Part shown: positions 9,062 to 18,507 of the stretch, piece after piece
Layout: each line of letters opens with the position of its first letter
Numbering within the stretch: the first letter of the stretch is position 1
Source of the DNA: Gallionella sp.
GTDB lineage: Bacteria; Pseudomonadota; Gammaproteobacteria; Burkholderiales; Gallionellaceae
Assembly (NCBI GenBank): GCA_024641025.1
Contig: JAHEDW010000003.1
Location: 24,625 to 88,624 of the forward strand
Direction of reading: 5' to 3'
DNA: 64,000 nt
Translations under genes and position numbers: made by a program
Notes under the pieces: model-generated
What the model saw: only the letters and a program-made list of their open reading frames with translations
What the model was told of the DNA's origin: nothing
Database searches by the model: none

Positions 9062-10247
9062 CAATATTTATGTTTCTTTTCGTAAAATACTGATACAACG
9101 TCTGACAATCCTGTTGTTGCCGATGGTTTTCCTTGTAGCCTGCGGCACATCCAAGCCGCCTGTTGTGTCGTTACCTTTAGATACATCGCCCTATGCCCCG
9201 TTTGCAGTCAGCAAGTGGGAAATGCTTCCGGATTGGCAGTCTATAGATCTGCAGCCAGCCTGGGGCGCTTTCTGGCAAAGCTGCGTCGCACTCAGGAACA
9301 AACCCGGTTGGCAACCGGTCTGCATTAGCGCTAACGAACTGAAGCAACCAGACAATAGTTCTTTGCACGCCTTTTTTGAGGAGCAGTTTATTCCCTATCA
9401 GGTATTCAATCCTGATGGTTCCTCCCAAGGCTTGATCACCGGCTATTACGAACCCAGGCTCTATGGCAGTCGCGTCAAAACTGCTCGCTTTCGCTATCCC
9501 CTGTATGGTGTTCCGAACGATCTGCTGACAATAGATTTGGGTGAAGTTTATCCACAGTTGAAGGACTTGCGTTTGCGTGGTCGTCTGCAAGGCAAGCGTA
9601 TCGTTCCTTACTATGATCGCGGAGAAATTGATAACGGCAAGGCTCCGCTTCAGGGGCACGAACTATTCTGGGTAGACAACGCTGTCGACTTATTCTTCCT
9701 GCAAATCCAGGGTTCAGGGCGCATTCAACTGCCAGATGGCAGCCTCGTGAAAGTTGGTTACGCGGAACAGAACGGACACCCATATAACTCCATTGGCAAG
9801 GTGCTGGTGGAGATGGGCGCTTTCAAGATAGAAGAGTCATCGATGCAGAACATCAAGTTTTGGGCGGAGAAAAACCCAGAGAAACTAGCCAGCCTGTTGG
9901 AGCAGAATCCCAGCTATGTGTTCTTCCGAGAATTACCGAATGATTTGCCAGCGCCCTTGGGCGCTTTGGGGGTGCCTCTTACAAATGAGTACAGCCTGGC
10001 GGTTGATACTCGAACCATCCCGCTTGGAGCACCGGTCTTTCTTTCTACTACCTATCCGAATACCACCGAGCCATTGAACCGCCTCATGCTGGCCCAGGAT
10101 ACAGGTGGTGCTATCAAGGGGGCGGTGCGCGGGGATTTCTTCTGGGGCTTTGGCGAACAGGCTGGAAACCAAGCGGGACGGATGAAACAGGCAGGTCAGA
10201 TGTGGGTGTTGTTTCCGAAGGGTGCTGAACCAGAGTTGTCACCTTAA
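9039..10247 (+). CDS. mltA: membrane-bound lytic murein transglycosylase A
   Basis: A lipoprotein of up to 402 residues that cleaves peptidoglycan to 1,6-anhydro-MurNAc products at the outer membrane. The hydrophobic stretch LTILLLPMVFLVAC ends in a lipobox with Cys at about 35. MltA domain signatures are GLITGYYEPRLYG, FFLQIQGSGRIQLPDG and the C-terminal 3D domain LAQDTGGAIKGAVRGDFFWG, which holds the catalytic Asp. The start is uncertain: no in-frame ATG lies before the signal sequence, so a GTG at 9039 or 9048 inside apaG is likely, giving a 14-23 base overlap. Translational coupling to apaG is an inference. Confidence 0.93.
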   Translation: MSPVSCISNIYVSFRKILIQRLTILLLPMVFLVACGTSKPPVVSLPLDTSPYAPFAVSKWEMLPDWQSIDLQPAWGAFWQSCVALRNKPGWQPVCISANELKQPDNSSLHAFFEEQFIPYQVFNPDGSSQGLITGYYEPRLYGSRVKTARFRYPLYGVPNDLLTIDLGEVYPQLKDLRLRGRLQGKRIVPYYDRGEIDNGKAPLQGHELFWVDNAVDLFFLQIQGSGRIQLPDGSLVKVGYAEQNGHPYNSIGKVLVEMGAFKIEESSMQNIKFWAEKNPEKLASLLEQNPSYVFFRELPNDLPAPLGALGVPLTNEYSLAVDTRTIPLGAPVFLSTTYPNTTEPLNRLMLAQDTGGAIKGAVRGDFFWGFGEQAGNQAGRMKQAGQMWVLFPKGAEPELSP

Positions 10248-10364
10248 TTAATTTCAGCAGATGCCCATTCCACAATGCGGTGAAATCGCCCACCCAAGGG
10301 GAGAGCTAAGCGAGCTCAGGGGAATATTCCATTAATAATAAATAACTTGCCTTAGATTTCGTCG

Positions 10365-11156
10365 CTACTTTTTTACCGGCTCATTCAGATTTTTTTCCAA
10401 GTCTTGAGCAGACAAATAACCTGGTGATTGTATTCCGTTGCCAAAAATGATGTTTGGTGTGCCGCTGACGCGCAATTTCTGCCCAAGTGCCTTTACCTGT
10501 TCGGTTTGAGGTGTATCGCATAAGGCTTTCTCGGGAGCGATACCGCTCAGCATCCAGTTGTCCCAAGTCTTGACTGGGTCTTTCGAGCAAAGCACGTTGC
10601 GGACGATTTCATCAGAGCCAGGGAATATCGGGTAAAGGAAGCTGTATATCGTGACATCAGTGACTTTGTCTAACTCCTTTTCCAGTCGCTTGCAGAAACT
10701 GCAATTCGGGTCCGTGAACTGAGCAAGTCTGCGTTTGCCATTCCCCTTTACTTTTTTTACAGCCAACTCTAATGGCAACTGGTCGAAATCTATTGCGAAT
10801 AAAATACGGCGTCGTTCCTCGCTGAGGTTTCGGCGGGTCTTGGTCTCGATCATGTTACCGTCAAACAGGTATAAGCCCTTTGAATCGGTGTAAAGCAACT
10901 GTCCTTCAATGAGGATTTCATACAGTCCTGCATAGGGTGTAACAATGATGTGCTCGATTTTACCTATGCCGGGAAAATTAGTTTGCAGAGACTGACGGAT
11001 TTCCTTCTCTCCAGCGTATGCAGATGTAGACAGGGTGATCAGGAGCAGGATACCCAGTATCGACATAAGCAGTGAATTGGCATTACTTATGAACGAGTTA
11101 TGTTTACTGGTTGAAGGTAAGATCGGTGGTTTCATCAGAAAAATTGGAGTAGTCAT
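10365..11156 (-). CDS. dsbC: DsbC-type thiol:disulfide interchange protein
   Basis: A periplasmic disulfide isomerase of up to 263 residues. A signal segment lies at about 30-48 ending AYA before Gly. The N-terminal dimerisation domain includes YEILIEGQLLYTDSKGLYLFDG, and the thioredoxin-fold domain carries the CxxC site as Cys-Ser-Phe-Cys at about 152-155 (E. coli has CGYC). The cis-Pro loop appears as SGTPNIIFGNG. DsbC reshuffles wrong disulfides and needs DsbD for electrons. In-frame ATGs at residues 8 and 31 are alternative starts and none has a good ribosome binding site. It lies 17 bases beyond the ubiH-like stop on the same strand. Confidence 0.93.
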   Translation of the reverse strand: MTTPIFLMKPPILPSTSKHNSFISNANSLLMSILGILLLITLSTSAYAGEKEIRQSLQTNFPGIGKIEHIIVTPYAGLYEILIEGQLLYTDSKGLYLFDGNMIETKTRRNLSEERRRILFAIDFDQLPLELAVKKVKGNGKRRLAQFTDPNCSFCKRLEKELDKVTDVTIYSFLYPIFPGSDEIVRNVLCSKDPVKTWDNWMLSGIAPEKALCDTPQTEQVKALGQKLRVSGTPNIIFGNGIQSPGYLSAQDLEKNLNEPVKK

Positions 11157-11173
11157 GTAATTTGGCTCAAAAG

Positions 11174-12343
11174 TTAATTAAGGGCATGCTGCATCAGCAT
11201 TTTCTTCAAAGGAGTGAGATGATTAGTTGCACCAAGTCCAAGATTGCGAAGGTTGCGCAGAATCGGATCATCATTATTAAATAAGTATTTCAGGCCGAAA
11301 GTGGTAGCCTGCATCGAGTAGATATCTTCTTTGCGTTTTCGTTCATAGCGACGCAATAAATGTGCATCGCCACAATCGCCTAGTGAGCGATGTTCGAGCA
11401 GCAATTGCGTCAGTTGGCGTGCATCACGAAAGCCAGTATTTACACCTTGTCCTGCCAAGGGGTGGATGTTGTGCGCGGCATCGCCGATCAGTGCCAGCCT
11501 CCGGGAGATTATGTGCGGCAAAGTCAGCATGCGCAATGGGAAAGCCGCAGGCGAAGTTAGAATCGTCAATTTTCCAAGCTTATGTTGCGAGGCTGCGGCT
11601 ACCTGCGCGCAAAGTTCATCATGCTCAAGTGCAAGCAGGTCTGTTGACTTCTCTGGTACGACAGACCAGACCATCGAAACCCGGTTGCCCGGCAATGGAA
11701 GCAGGGCGAGGATACCGTCCGATTGGAACCATTGGTAAGCGATTCCGCGGTGCGGCAACTCGCAGTCGAAATTGGCGACAACACCATATTGATGGTAATC
11801 CACTGGCGCCGCTTTAATGCCAGCCTGGTTGCGAACCCATGAATCCCTTCCGTCGGCGCCGACCACAAGTTTTGCTTTCAGGGTACGGCCGTCCTCCAGT
11901 TCAAGCTCTGCAGCTTTATCGCCAAGATGCAGAGCCGCGCAGGATGCCGGTTGAATCAAGGTGAGGTTTTCCTGACTCTGCATTTTCTGCCACAGTGCGC
12001 GATGCAAAGCACGGTTTTCCAGAATGCAAGCCAGCTCGGCAACACCCATCTGATAGGCGCTAAATTCCAGTTCTGCACCGGTATCCCCAAAAACGCGCAT
12101 CATCTCGACTGGAGAGGAGCGGTCAGGTTCAAGCAATGGCCATACTCCGGATTGTTCGAGAAAATTGCGACTGCCCGGGCTGATAGCATAGATTCGCCCA
12201 TCCCATTCCCCAGAAGATTGAGGAGTAGTCTGGCTTTCTACCATTGCCAACGACAGCCCGCTTGTCCCAAGGGCAGCAGCAAGGCTTGCGCCAACCAGCC
12301 CTCCGCCAATGATCACTACATCGAAATTCATGAAAGCAATCAT
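11174..12343 (-). CDS. UbiH/UbiF/COQ6-family FAD-dependent hydroxylase
   Basis: A 389-residue aromatic-ring monooxygenase of the ubiquinone biosynthesis family. The FAD dinucleotide motif VVIIGGGLVGASLAAALG is near the N-terminus, GADGRDSWVR in the middle, and the second FAD motif LIGDAAHNIHPLAGQGVN near 285-302. Members hydroxylate the ubiquinone ring at C1, C5 or C6; sequence inspection does not tell which one, so I give no symbol. The first ATG (12343) has a weak GGACAG upstream; a second at 12331 gives the more usual MNFDVVIIGGG start. dsbC follows closely, with no evident functional link. Confidence 0.9.
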   Translation of the reverse strand: MIAFMNFDVVIIGGGLVGASLAAALGTSGLSLAMVESQTTPQSSGEWDGRIYAISPGSRNFLEQSGVWPLLEPDRSSPVEMMRVFGDTGAELEFSAYQMGVAELACILENRALHRALWQKMQSQENLTLIQPASCAALHLGDKAAELELEDGRTLKAKLVVGADGRDSWVRNQAGIKAAPVDYHQYGVVANFDCELPHRGIAYQWFQSDGILALLPLPGNRVSMVWSVVPEKSTDLLALEHDELCAQVAAASQHKLGKLTILTSPAAFPLRMLTLPHIISRRLALIGDAAHNIHPLAGQGVNTGFRDARQLTQLLLEHRSLGDCGDAHLLRRYERKRKEDIYSMQATTFGLKYLFNNDDPILRNLRNLGLGATNHLTPLKKMLMQHALN

Positions 12344-12408
12344 AGCATGCTGTCCAGTTTCATTTATAATCGTCCTCCCTCGCGGAAATTCCCATTGGCT
12401 AACGCAAG

Positions 12409-13416
12409 ATGCAAATCGGTAAATACCAACTAAAAAACAATCTCATTGTCGCTCCAATGGCAGGAGTGACCGACCGACCCTTTCGGATGTTGTGTAAGCG
12501 AATGGGTGCGGGCATGGCGGTAAGTGAAATGGTTTCTTCGAACTCGCTGTTATATGGCTCGGAAAAAACCAGACGTCGCGCAAACCATGAAGGGGAGGTC
12601 GATCCCATATCCGTACAGATCGTTGGAGCTGAACCTGGCATGCTGGCAGAAGCTGCAAAGTATAACGTTGACAATGGCGCGCAGATAATTGACATCAACA
12701 TGGGTTGCCCAGCCAAGAAGATCTGCAATGTGATGGCCGGTTCTGCACTGTTGCAGAATGAGCCATTGGTCGCGCGATTGCTTCAGGCTGTGGTCGCTGC
12801 CGTTAAGGTTCCTGTGACATTGAAAATACGTACTGGCTGGGACAAGCAGAATCGTAACGCGATACGCATTGCCAGGATTGCTGAAGACTCCGGCATACAG
12901 GCACTGGCAATTCATGGTCGAACCCGTGCCTGTGCCTACACTGGGGAGGCAGAGTACGATACTATCGCCGACGTAAAGACCAGCGTGAACATACCCATCA
13001 TCGCCAACGGCGATATCACTTCCCCGGAAAAAGCCAGGCATGTCTTGAAGTATTCAGGGGCGGATGCGGTAATGATAGGACGTGCAGCGCAAGGACGTCC
13101 GTGGCTGTTCCGCGAAATTGACCACTTCCTCAAAACAGGTCAGCATCTTCCAGCGCCGGAAGTGGATGAAATTCATCAAGTGCTTCTGGGTCACGTTCAT
13201 GAGTTATATGAATTCTACGGTGAGCACACTGGATTACGCGTGGCACGCAAACACATTTCATGGTACACCAAAGGACTGACAGGTTCGGCCCACTTTCGAC
13301 ACCGGATGAATCAATTGGAAACACCTTCCGAGCAGTTGGCGGCAGTGGGGGAGTTTTTTGCGCAGCAAGAGCAGCAGGGATCTCAGCTGCGGTATCTTGA
13401 GGAGTTGGCCGCATGA
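12409..13416 (+). CDS. dusB: tRNA-dihydrouridine synthase B
   Basis: A 335-residue FMN enzyme that reduces specific uridines in the tRNA D-loop. It has the TIM-barrel start VAPMAGVTDRPFRMLCKRMG, the active-site segment DINMGCPAKKICNVMAGSAL with the catalytic Cys, VTLKIRTGWD, and FMN phosphate binding in ANGDITSPEKA and GADAVMIGRAAQGRPW. Length fits DusB (about 320). Its stop overlaps the fis start by four bases (ATGA), the classic proteobacterial dusB-fis operon. The gene is divergent from the UbiH-family gene with about 65 bases between the starts. Confidence 0.97.
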   Translation: MQIGKYQLKNNLIVAPMAGVTDRPFRMLCKRMGAGMAVSEMVSSNSLLYGSEKTRRRANHEGEVDPISVQIVGAEPGMLAEAAKYNVDNGAQIIDINMGCPAKKICNVMAGSALLQNEPLVARLLQAVVAAVKVPVTLKIRTGWDKQNRNAIRIARIAEDSGIQALAIHGRTRACAYTGEAEYDTIADVKTSVNIPIIANGDITSPEKARHVLKYSGADAVMIGRAAQGRPWLFREIDHFLKTGQHLPAPEVDEIHQVLLGHVHELYEFYGEHTGLRVARKHISWYTKGLTGSAHFRHRMNQLETPSEQLAAVGEFFAQQEQQGSQLRYLEELAA

Positions 13417-13664
13417 ATGATGTTCTGATAAATGAAAACGACATGGCGCGCCACGTTCGTAGAGCCATCAAGGAATATTTCCGGGACCTTGATGGCGAGG
13501 ATCCGTGCTGTGGCATGTTCAACATGGTAATGAACTGCGTAGAGAAGCCGTTGATTGAAATTGTCCTGGAGCATGTTGGTGGAAATCAGACACGCGCCGC
13601 TGAGATGCTAGGCATCAATCGAAACACCTTACGAAAAAAGATGCTTGAACATGGCATCACATGA
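13413..13664 (+). CDS. fis: Fis-family DNA-binding protein
   Basis: An 83-residue nucleoid-associated regulator, shorter than the 98-residue E. coli Fis but usual for betaproteobacteria. The C-terminal helix-turn-helix TRAAEMLGINRNTLRKK is the Fis/NtrC-type motif and is preceded by the dimerisation helices (EKPLIEIVLEHVGGNQ). It is coupled to dusB by an ATGA overlap. Fis bends DNA and shapes transcription of stable RNA and many other promoters in growth phase. Confidence 0.95.
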   Translation: MNDVLINENDMARHVRRAIKEYFRDLDGEDPCCGMFNMVMNCVEKPLIEIVLEHVGGNQTRAAEMLGINRNTLRKKMLEHGIT

Positions 13665-13689
13665 TTAATCATTCCAATGACCTGCTGAC

Positions 13690-13716
13690 CTGTTGCGCTA
13701 AGGCTGCGCACAACAG
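13690..13716 (+). terminator. possible hairpin after fis
   Basis: The arms ctgttgcgc (13690-13698) and gcgcacaacag (13706-13716) can pair with a two-base bulge around a seven-base loop, 25 bases after the fis stop. There is no T-run after it, so it is at best an atypical terminator or an RNA-stabilising structure. Confidence 0.3.
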
Positions 13717-13760
13717 TATGTATTGGCTAGCAAGTTTCATGTAATTTAACTGGGATCATC

Positions 13761-15326
13761 ATGGCAGCAATCAAACAAGCGCTCATCAGCGTATCGGATA
13801 AATCAGGCGTGGTTGAATTCGCATCGGGTCTGAATCAGCTTGGTGTGAAAATATTATCCACCGGCGGCACTGCAAAGCTGCTTGCCGACAAGGGCATTCC
13901 TGTCACCGAGGTGGCCGATTACACCGGCTTTCCGGAGATGCTTGACGGGCGCGTGAAGACCCTGCAACCTAAAGTACATGCCGGCATTCTTGCCAGGCGG
14001 GATCTTCCGGAGCATGTTGCCACTCTGAAGAAGCATGAAATTCCGACCATTGATCTAGTGGTGGTGAACCTGTATCCGTTTGCAGCAACTATCGCAAAAC
14101 CAGATTGTTCTTTGGAGGATGCCATCGAAAACATCGATATAGGCGGCCCTACGATGGTTCGTGCGGCAGCAAAGAATTATGGACATGTCGCAGTCGTCAC
14201 TGATCCGGGGGACTATGCGGATGTGCTATCCGAAATGCAGACCAACACTTGCTCAGTGTCTGACTTGACTCGTTTTGACTTGGCAAAGAAAGCGTTCTCT
14301 CACACCGCTGCTTACGATTCAGCGATTAGCAACTATCTCACATCAACCAATCCGGACGGCACGAAGAGTCCGTTCCCTGCACAGATCAATTTTAACTTTG
14401 GAAAGCTCCAGGATATGCGCTATGGCGAAAACCCGCATCAGCAGGCAGCGTTTTACCGGGATCTCGAGCCAGTACCTGGGGGTATTGCCGACTATACCCA
14501 GTTGCAGGGTAAGGAGCTTTCGTACAATAACATCGGGGATGCCGATGCGGCTTGGGAACTTGTCAAGACTTTTAATCAGCCTGCATGTGTGATCGTGAAA
14601 CATGCCAACCCGTGTGGCGTTGCGGTCGCTGACAGCCCACATAATGCTTACAAGCTTGCATATGCGACAGACCCGACTTCAGCATTCGGAGGAATTATCG
14701 CTTTTAATCGCGAGCTTGATGTTGACAGTGCGAGTCAGATCACAGCAAACCAGTTCGTCGAGTTGATCATTGCACCGTCCGCATCAGAGGCGGCACTGAA
14801 GGTTGCCGCAGCCAAGCAGAACGTGCGCGTACTTACCGTTCCGTTGTCGAATGCGCATAACTTGTTCGATTTCAAGCGCGTCAGCGGTGGCCTGCTAGTT
14901 CAGACTCCAGATGTGCTTAACGTTCAGGCATCACAATTGAAGGTGGTTACCGGGCTTCAACCAAGCAAGAAACAGCTTCAAGATTTGTTGTTTGCGTGGC
15001 GCGTAGCAAAGTATGTGAAATCCAACGCAATTGTGTTTTGCAAGGACGGACAGACGCTTGGTGTGGGAGCAGGGCAGATGAGCAGAGTGGACAGTACGCG
15101 TATAGCAAGCATCAAGGCGCAGAATGCAGGTCTTAGTCTGAATGATTCTGTGGTCGCATCTGATGCATTTTTCCCATTTCGCGATGGACTGGATGTACTT
15201 GCTTCTGCCGGTGCAAAAGCGGTAATCCAGCCGGGTGGATCTATGCGTGATGCAGAAGTGATTGCAGCTGCGGACGAACACGGAATCGCGATGGTGTTCA
15301 CTGGTTATCGGCACTTCCGGCATTAA
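13761..15326 (+). CDS. purH: bifunctional AICAR transformylase / IMP cyclohydrolase
   Basis: A 521-residue PurH catalysing the last two steps of IMP synthesis. The N-terminal IMP cyclohydrolase (about 1-195) shows [16 protein letters not shown] and [16 protein letters not shown]. The C-terminal transformylase has [26 protein letters not shown] and [12 protein letters not shown], with GYRHFRH at the end. Length is standard. The GGGATC upstream of the ATG serves as ribosome binding site. purD follows after 122 bases, so both enzymes of purine synthesis lie together, though the gap may hold a separate promoter. Confidence 0.97.
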   Translation: MAAIKQALISVSDKSGVVEFASGLNQLGVKILSTGGTAKLLADKGIPVTEVADYTGFPEMLDGRVKTLQPKVHAGILARRDLPEHVATLKKHEIPTIDLVVVNLYPFAATIAKPDCSLEDAIENIDIGGPTMVRAAAKNYGHVAVVTDPGDYADVLSEMQTNTCSVSDLTRFDLAKKAFSHTAAYDSAISNYLTSTNPDGTKSPFPAQINFNFGKLQDMRYGENPHQQAAFYRDLEPVPGGIADYTQLQGKELSYNNIGDADAAWELVKTFNQPACVIVKHANPCGVAVADSPHNAYKLAYATDPTSAFGGIIAFNRELDVDSASQITANQFVELIIAPSASEAALKVAAAKQNVRVLTVPLSNAHNLFDFKRVSGGLLVQTPDVLNVQASQLKVVTGLQPSKKQLQDLLFAWRVAKYVKSNAIVFCKDGQTLGVGAGQMSRVDSTRIASIKAQNAGLSLNDSVVASDAFFPFRDGLDVLASAGAKAVIQPGGSMRDAEVIAAADEHGIAMVFTGYRHFRH

Positions 15327-15448
15327 ATCCCCTGTACTTGTAATATACACCATGCTGCATGGAACAAAGTTCATTCACCTTTATCTACTTTGCATCATCG
15401 GTTTACGCTTTGTTTTAACAGGCATTCTTATGAATTTGAAAGTTGGAA

Positions 15449-16729
15449 ATGAAACTATTAGTCATCGGTTCCGGTGGTCGTGAGCATGCACTAGCGTGGC
15501 GGTTGTCCCAAGGTGCCAGGATTCAGAAGGTTTATGTCGCACCTGGGAATGCAGGTACTGCTTTGGAGAATAACCTGGAGAATGTTCCACTGGAAAGTGT
15601 CGATGATTTGCTGGCGTTCGCCCAGCGCGAGAAAATCTATCTCACTGTTGTCGGTCCGGAAGCTCCGCTTGCAGCAGGAGTAGTGGATGCATTCCGAAAG
15701 GCCGGGCTTAAGATATTTGGCCCAACCAAGGCAGCGGCGCAACTTGAGTCCTCAAAAGATTTCGCCAAGGCTTTCATGGCGCGTCATAACATCGCAACTG
15801 CGCTATATCAGACTTTTAACGATGCTGCAGCTGCTCATGCCTATGTGGACAAACACGGCGCACCAATCGTTATCAAGGCCGATGGTCTTGCAGCAGGGAA
15901 GGGTGTAGTAGTAGCGATGACGCCGGAAGAGGCGCATCAGGCTATCGATATGATGCTGTCCGGCAATCAGCTTGGCAATGCCGGCGCTAGAGTGGTTATA
16001 GAGGAATTTCTAAAAGGTGAAGAGGCAAGTTTTATCGTTATGGTGGACGGCAAGAATGTGCTGCCGCTGGCAACCAGCCAAGATCACAAGCGACTACTGG
16101 ATGGAGACCTCGGTCCCAACACCGGTGGTATGGGTGCGTATTCCCCGGCGCCTGTGGTCACCCCTGAAATTCACGCGCGTGTATTGCGCGAAGTTATTCA
16201 ACCAGTGGTGCGTGGCATGGAACAGGAGGGTATGCCCTATACCGGCTTCCTGTACGCGGGCTTAATGATAGATCCACAGGGTGGTATAAAGGTACTTGAA
16301 TTCAACTGTCGCCTGGGAGATCCCGAAGCCCAACCAATCCTGTTGCGCCTAAAGAGTAATTTGCTGACATTGGTCGATCATGCGGTAAGCGGAACGTTGG
16401 ACAAAATAGATGTTGAATGGGATAGACGCACTGCTTTGGGAGTGGTGCTCGCGGCGGCAAATTATCCAGGCACGCCACGCAAAGGTGATGTGATTGCCGG
16501 ATTGCCTAAGCAGGCTAGTGATGATGCGCGAGTATTCCATGCTGGAACATCGCTACTCGATGGCGCAGTGGTAACCAGCGGTGGGAGAGTGCTGTGCGTA
16601 ACTGCACTTGGTGATAGCGTGAAGATGGCTCAACGTCGCGCCTATCAACTCGCTGAGGAGATACATTTTGAAGGCTGTCAGATGCGTCGTGACATTGGAT
16701 ATCACGCTATTGCGAGTGGTAGGAATTGA
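15449..16729 (+). CDS. purD: phosphoribosylamine-glycine ligase
   Basis: A 426-residue ATP-grasp enzyme, the second step of purine synthesis. The N-terminus MKLLVIGSGGREHALAW is canonical. ATP-grasp elements KADGLAAGKGVVVA, GPNTGGMGAYSP and EFNCRLGDPEAQPIL are intact. I set the start at the ATG at 15449; an in-frame TTG two codons upstream is also possible, and GTTGGA is the only Shine-Dalgarno-like stretch. It follows purH on the same strand. Confidence 0.97.
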   Translation: MKLLVIGSGGREHALAWRLSQGARIQKVYVAPGNAGTALENNLENVPLESVDDLLAFAQREKIYLTVVGPEAPLAAGVVDAFRKAGLKIFGPTKAAAQLESSKDFAKAFMARHNIATALYQTFNDAAAAHAYVDKHGAPIVIKADGLAAGKGVVVAMTPEEAHQAIDMMLSGNQLGNAGARVVIEEFLKGEEASFIVMVDGKNVLPLATSQDHKRLLDGDLGPNTGGMGAYSPAPVVTPEIHARVLREVIQPVVRGMEQEGMPYTGFLYAGLMIDPQGGIKVLEFNCRLGDPEAQPILLRLKSNLLTLVDHAVSGTLDKIDVEWDRRTALGVVLAAANYPGTPRKGDVIAGLPKQASDDARVFHAGTSLLDGAVVTSGGRVLCVTALGDSVKMAQRRAYQLAEEIHFEGCQMRRDIGYHAIASGRN

Positions 16730-16861
16730 TAGGGAAGTTCACATTTCTTAACCATGGTTTGTTGTGCTGAAATCACTGGCTGCGTATAACAATAACTTTG
16801 TGCTTCAGTCGGTTTCTTGTGTCCGTTTTGCACCCGAAATGTAAATTTTCAGGGACCTAAA

Positions 16862-17419
16862 ATGTACCGCGTTCCAATTTCGTATCGCCGCATCGCGGTG
16901 CACCTGAGACGAGGTGGCCTTATCGCCTATCCAACTGAGTCATGCTATGGTCTTGGGTGCGATCCTGACAACAGCAAAGCAGTCAAAAGGCTACTTAAAC
17001 TAAAGCGGCGCCCGCAACACAAGGGATTGATTCTCATCGCAGCCAACTATCGGCAAGTGGCCCGTTATCTGCAGCCGCTAACACCAGCGCAGCAAATCAA
17101 AATTTTTGATGGTGGTGCGCAGGCAATCACTTATCTTATGCCCGCACGTCACTCCGCTCCTCGCTGGTTGCGCGGCGCGCACGATACGCTGGCCGTGCGA
17201 TTGACCGCGCACCGGCAAGCAGCACAACTGTGCCGGGGCTTGGATAGTGCTTTGGTTTCCACTAGCGCAAATCGCAGCGGACAGCGACCAGCTAGAACAT
17301 TTTCACAATGCCGGCGTTTGTTCGGGAACAAGGTTTGGGTGTTGCCAGGGAGCGTTGGCAAACGAAAAAATCCTTCGACCATAAGATCGTGGGCTGATGA
17401 TAAAATAATACGCAATTAA
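16862..17419 (+). CDS. tsaC: Sua5/YciO/YrdC (TsaC-type) protein
   Basis: A 185-residue YrdC-domain protein, the size of E. coli TsaC (190). TsaC makes threonylcarbamoyl-AMP from threonine, bicarbonate and ATP for the t6A37 modification of ANN-decoding tRNAs. Signatures are [41 protein letters not shown] and [19 protein letters not shown]. The ATG at 16862 has CAGGGA seven bases upstream; a longer in-frame extension to 16817 lacks both conservation and a ribosome binding site. hemF follows after 16 bases. Confidence 0.92.
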   Translation: MYRVPISYRRIAVHLRRGGLIAYPTESCYGLGCDPDNSKAVKRLLKLKRRPQHKGLILIAANYRQVARYLQPLTPAQQIKIFDGGAQAITYLMPARHSAPRWLRGAHDTLAVRLTAHRQAAQLCRGLDSALVSTSANRSGQRPARTFSQCRRLFGNKVWVLPGSVGKRKNPSTIRSWADDKIIRN

Positions 17420-17435
17420 GCCTTCTGGAGCAAAC

Positions 17436-18341
17436 ATGAGCAGTTTCGATTCCGCGGCGGTAAGAGAATATCTATATGAACTTCAAGAACTCATCGTCGA
17501 GCGTCTTGAACAAGTGGATGGCAAGAAATTTCTTCGCGACAATTGGGAGCGATCCGAAGGTGGAGGAGGCAGGAGTTGCATACTTGAAGAAGGAAATGTG
17601 CTCGAACGTGGCGGCGTAGCGTTCTCACACGTGATGGGAACGAGCATGCCTCCTTCTGCCACGGCAATGCGGCCAGAACTAGCTGGCCGAAGTTGGGAGG
17701 CGATGGGTGTATCACTGGTATTGCACCCTCGCAATCCCTATGCTCCAACAACGCACATGAATGTCCGTATGTTTGTGGCGAAGCGTGATGGAAGTGATCC
17801 GGTGTTCTGGTTCGGCGGCGGAATGGACCTTACGCCTTATTACGGTTTTCAGGAAGATGCGGTGCACTTTCATCAGACCTGTAAGAATTCACTCAATCCG
17901 TTCGGAGCCGACCTGCATTCAAAATACAAGAAATGGTGTGATGAATACTTTTTCATCAAGCACCGCAACGAGCCACGCGGTATTGGGGGAATATTCTTCG
18001 ATGATTTGAGCGAACCTGATTTCGACACTGCATTCGGAATCCAGCAAAGTGTCGGAGATCACTTCCTGTCAGCTTATATTCCTGTACTCGAACGCCGTAA
18101 GGACACACCCTACGGTGAGCGCGAAAGGGACTTCCAGTTATACCGGCGTGGACGTTATGTAGAATTCAATCTGGTAATCGACCGAGGCACCATCTTTGGC
18201 CTACAGTCCGACGGTCGCACCGAGTCTATCCTGTTGTCAATGCCGCCACTAGTTAAATGGCGTTATGACTGGCATCCTGAAAGCGGTACTGCAGAAGCAA
18301 AGCTATATGAAGAATTCCTGGTGCCCAAGAATTGGATATGA
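17436..18341 (+). CDS. hemF: oxygen-dependent coproporphyrinogen-III oxidase
   Basis: A 301-residue HemF that decarboxylates coproporphyrinogen III to protoporphyrinogen IX with O2. The family signature runs through [26 protein letters not shown] and [11 protein letters not shown], and the C-terminal half has [20 protein letters not shown] and [17 protein letters not shown] lies seven bases before the ATG. It is probably co-transcribed with the tsaC-like gene and ends at a good intrinsic terminator. Use of the oxygen-dependent enzyme points to an aerobic or microaerobic host. Confidence 0.97.
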   Translation: MSSFDSAAVREYLYELQELIVERLEQVDGKKFLRDNWERSEGGGGRSCILEEGNVLERGGVAFSHVMGTSMPPSATAMRPELAGRSWEAMGVSLVLHPRNPYAPTTHMNVRMFVAKRDGSDPVFWFGGGMDLTPYYGFQEDAVHFHQTCKNSLNPFGADLHSKYKKWCDEYFFIKHRNEPRGIGGIFFDDLSEPDFDTAFGIQQSVGDHFLSAYIPVLERRKDTPYGERERDFQLYRRGRYVEFNLVIDRGTIFGLQSDGRTESILLSMPPLVKWRYDWHPESGTAEAKLYEEFLVPKNWI

Positions 18342-18380
18342 AGTTCTGATTCATTTCCTTAGTTGTTAGTTTGACTTTCA

Positions 18381-18419
18381 AAAATCCCTCGACAGTCACG
18401 CGATGAGGGATTTTGTTTG
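18381..18419 (+). terminator. intrinsic terminator after hemF
   Basis: A perfect ten-base inverted repeat, aaaatccctc (18381-18390) and gagggatttt (18405-18414), closes a 14-base loop and runs into TTTTGTTTG. It lies about 40 bases after the hemF stop and is AT-flanked, so it could work in both directions. Confidence 0.85.
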
Positions 18420-18507
18420 TTTGACAGTATTAGATTGTCAGGCCGGAAACGGGCGTCAAAAATTCAATGTGCTATGCTTTCAAGGTTGGATTTAATGACG
18501 GTTTTTA

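Noticed and set aside
10255..10345. Terminator between mltA and dsbC
   Set aside because: Short complementary segments exist (for example ggaatattcc and gagct...agctc), but none gives a convincing stem followed by T residues.
15430..15483. Leader peptide overlapping the purD start
   Set aside because: A 17-18 codon frame runs through the start region in another phase, but it has no ribosome binding site and no regulatory codons; it is a chance overlap.
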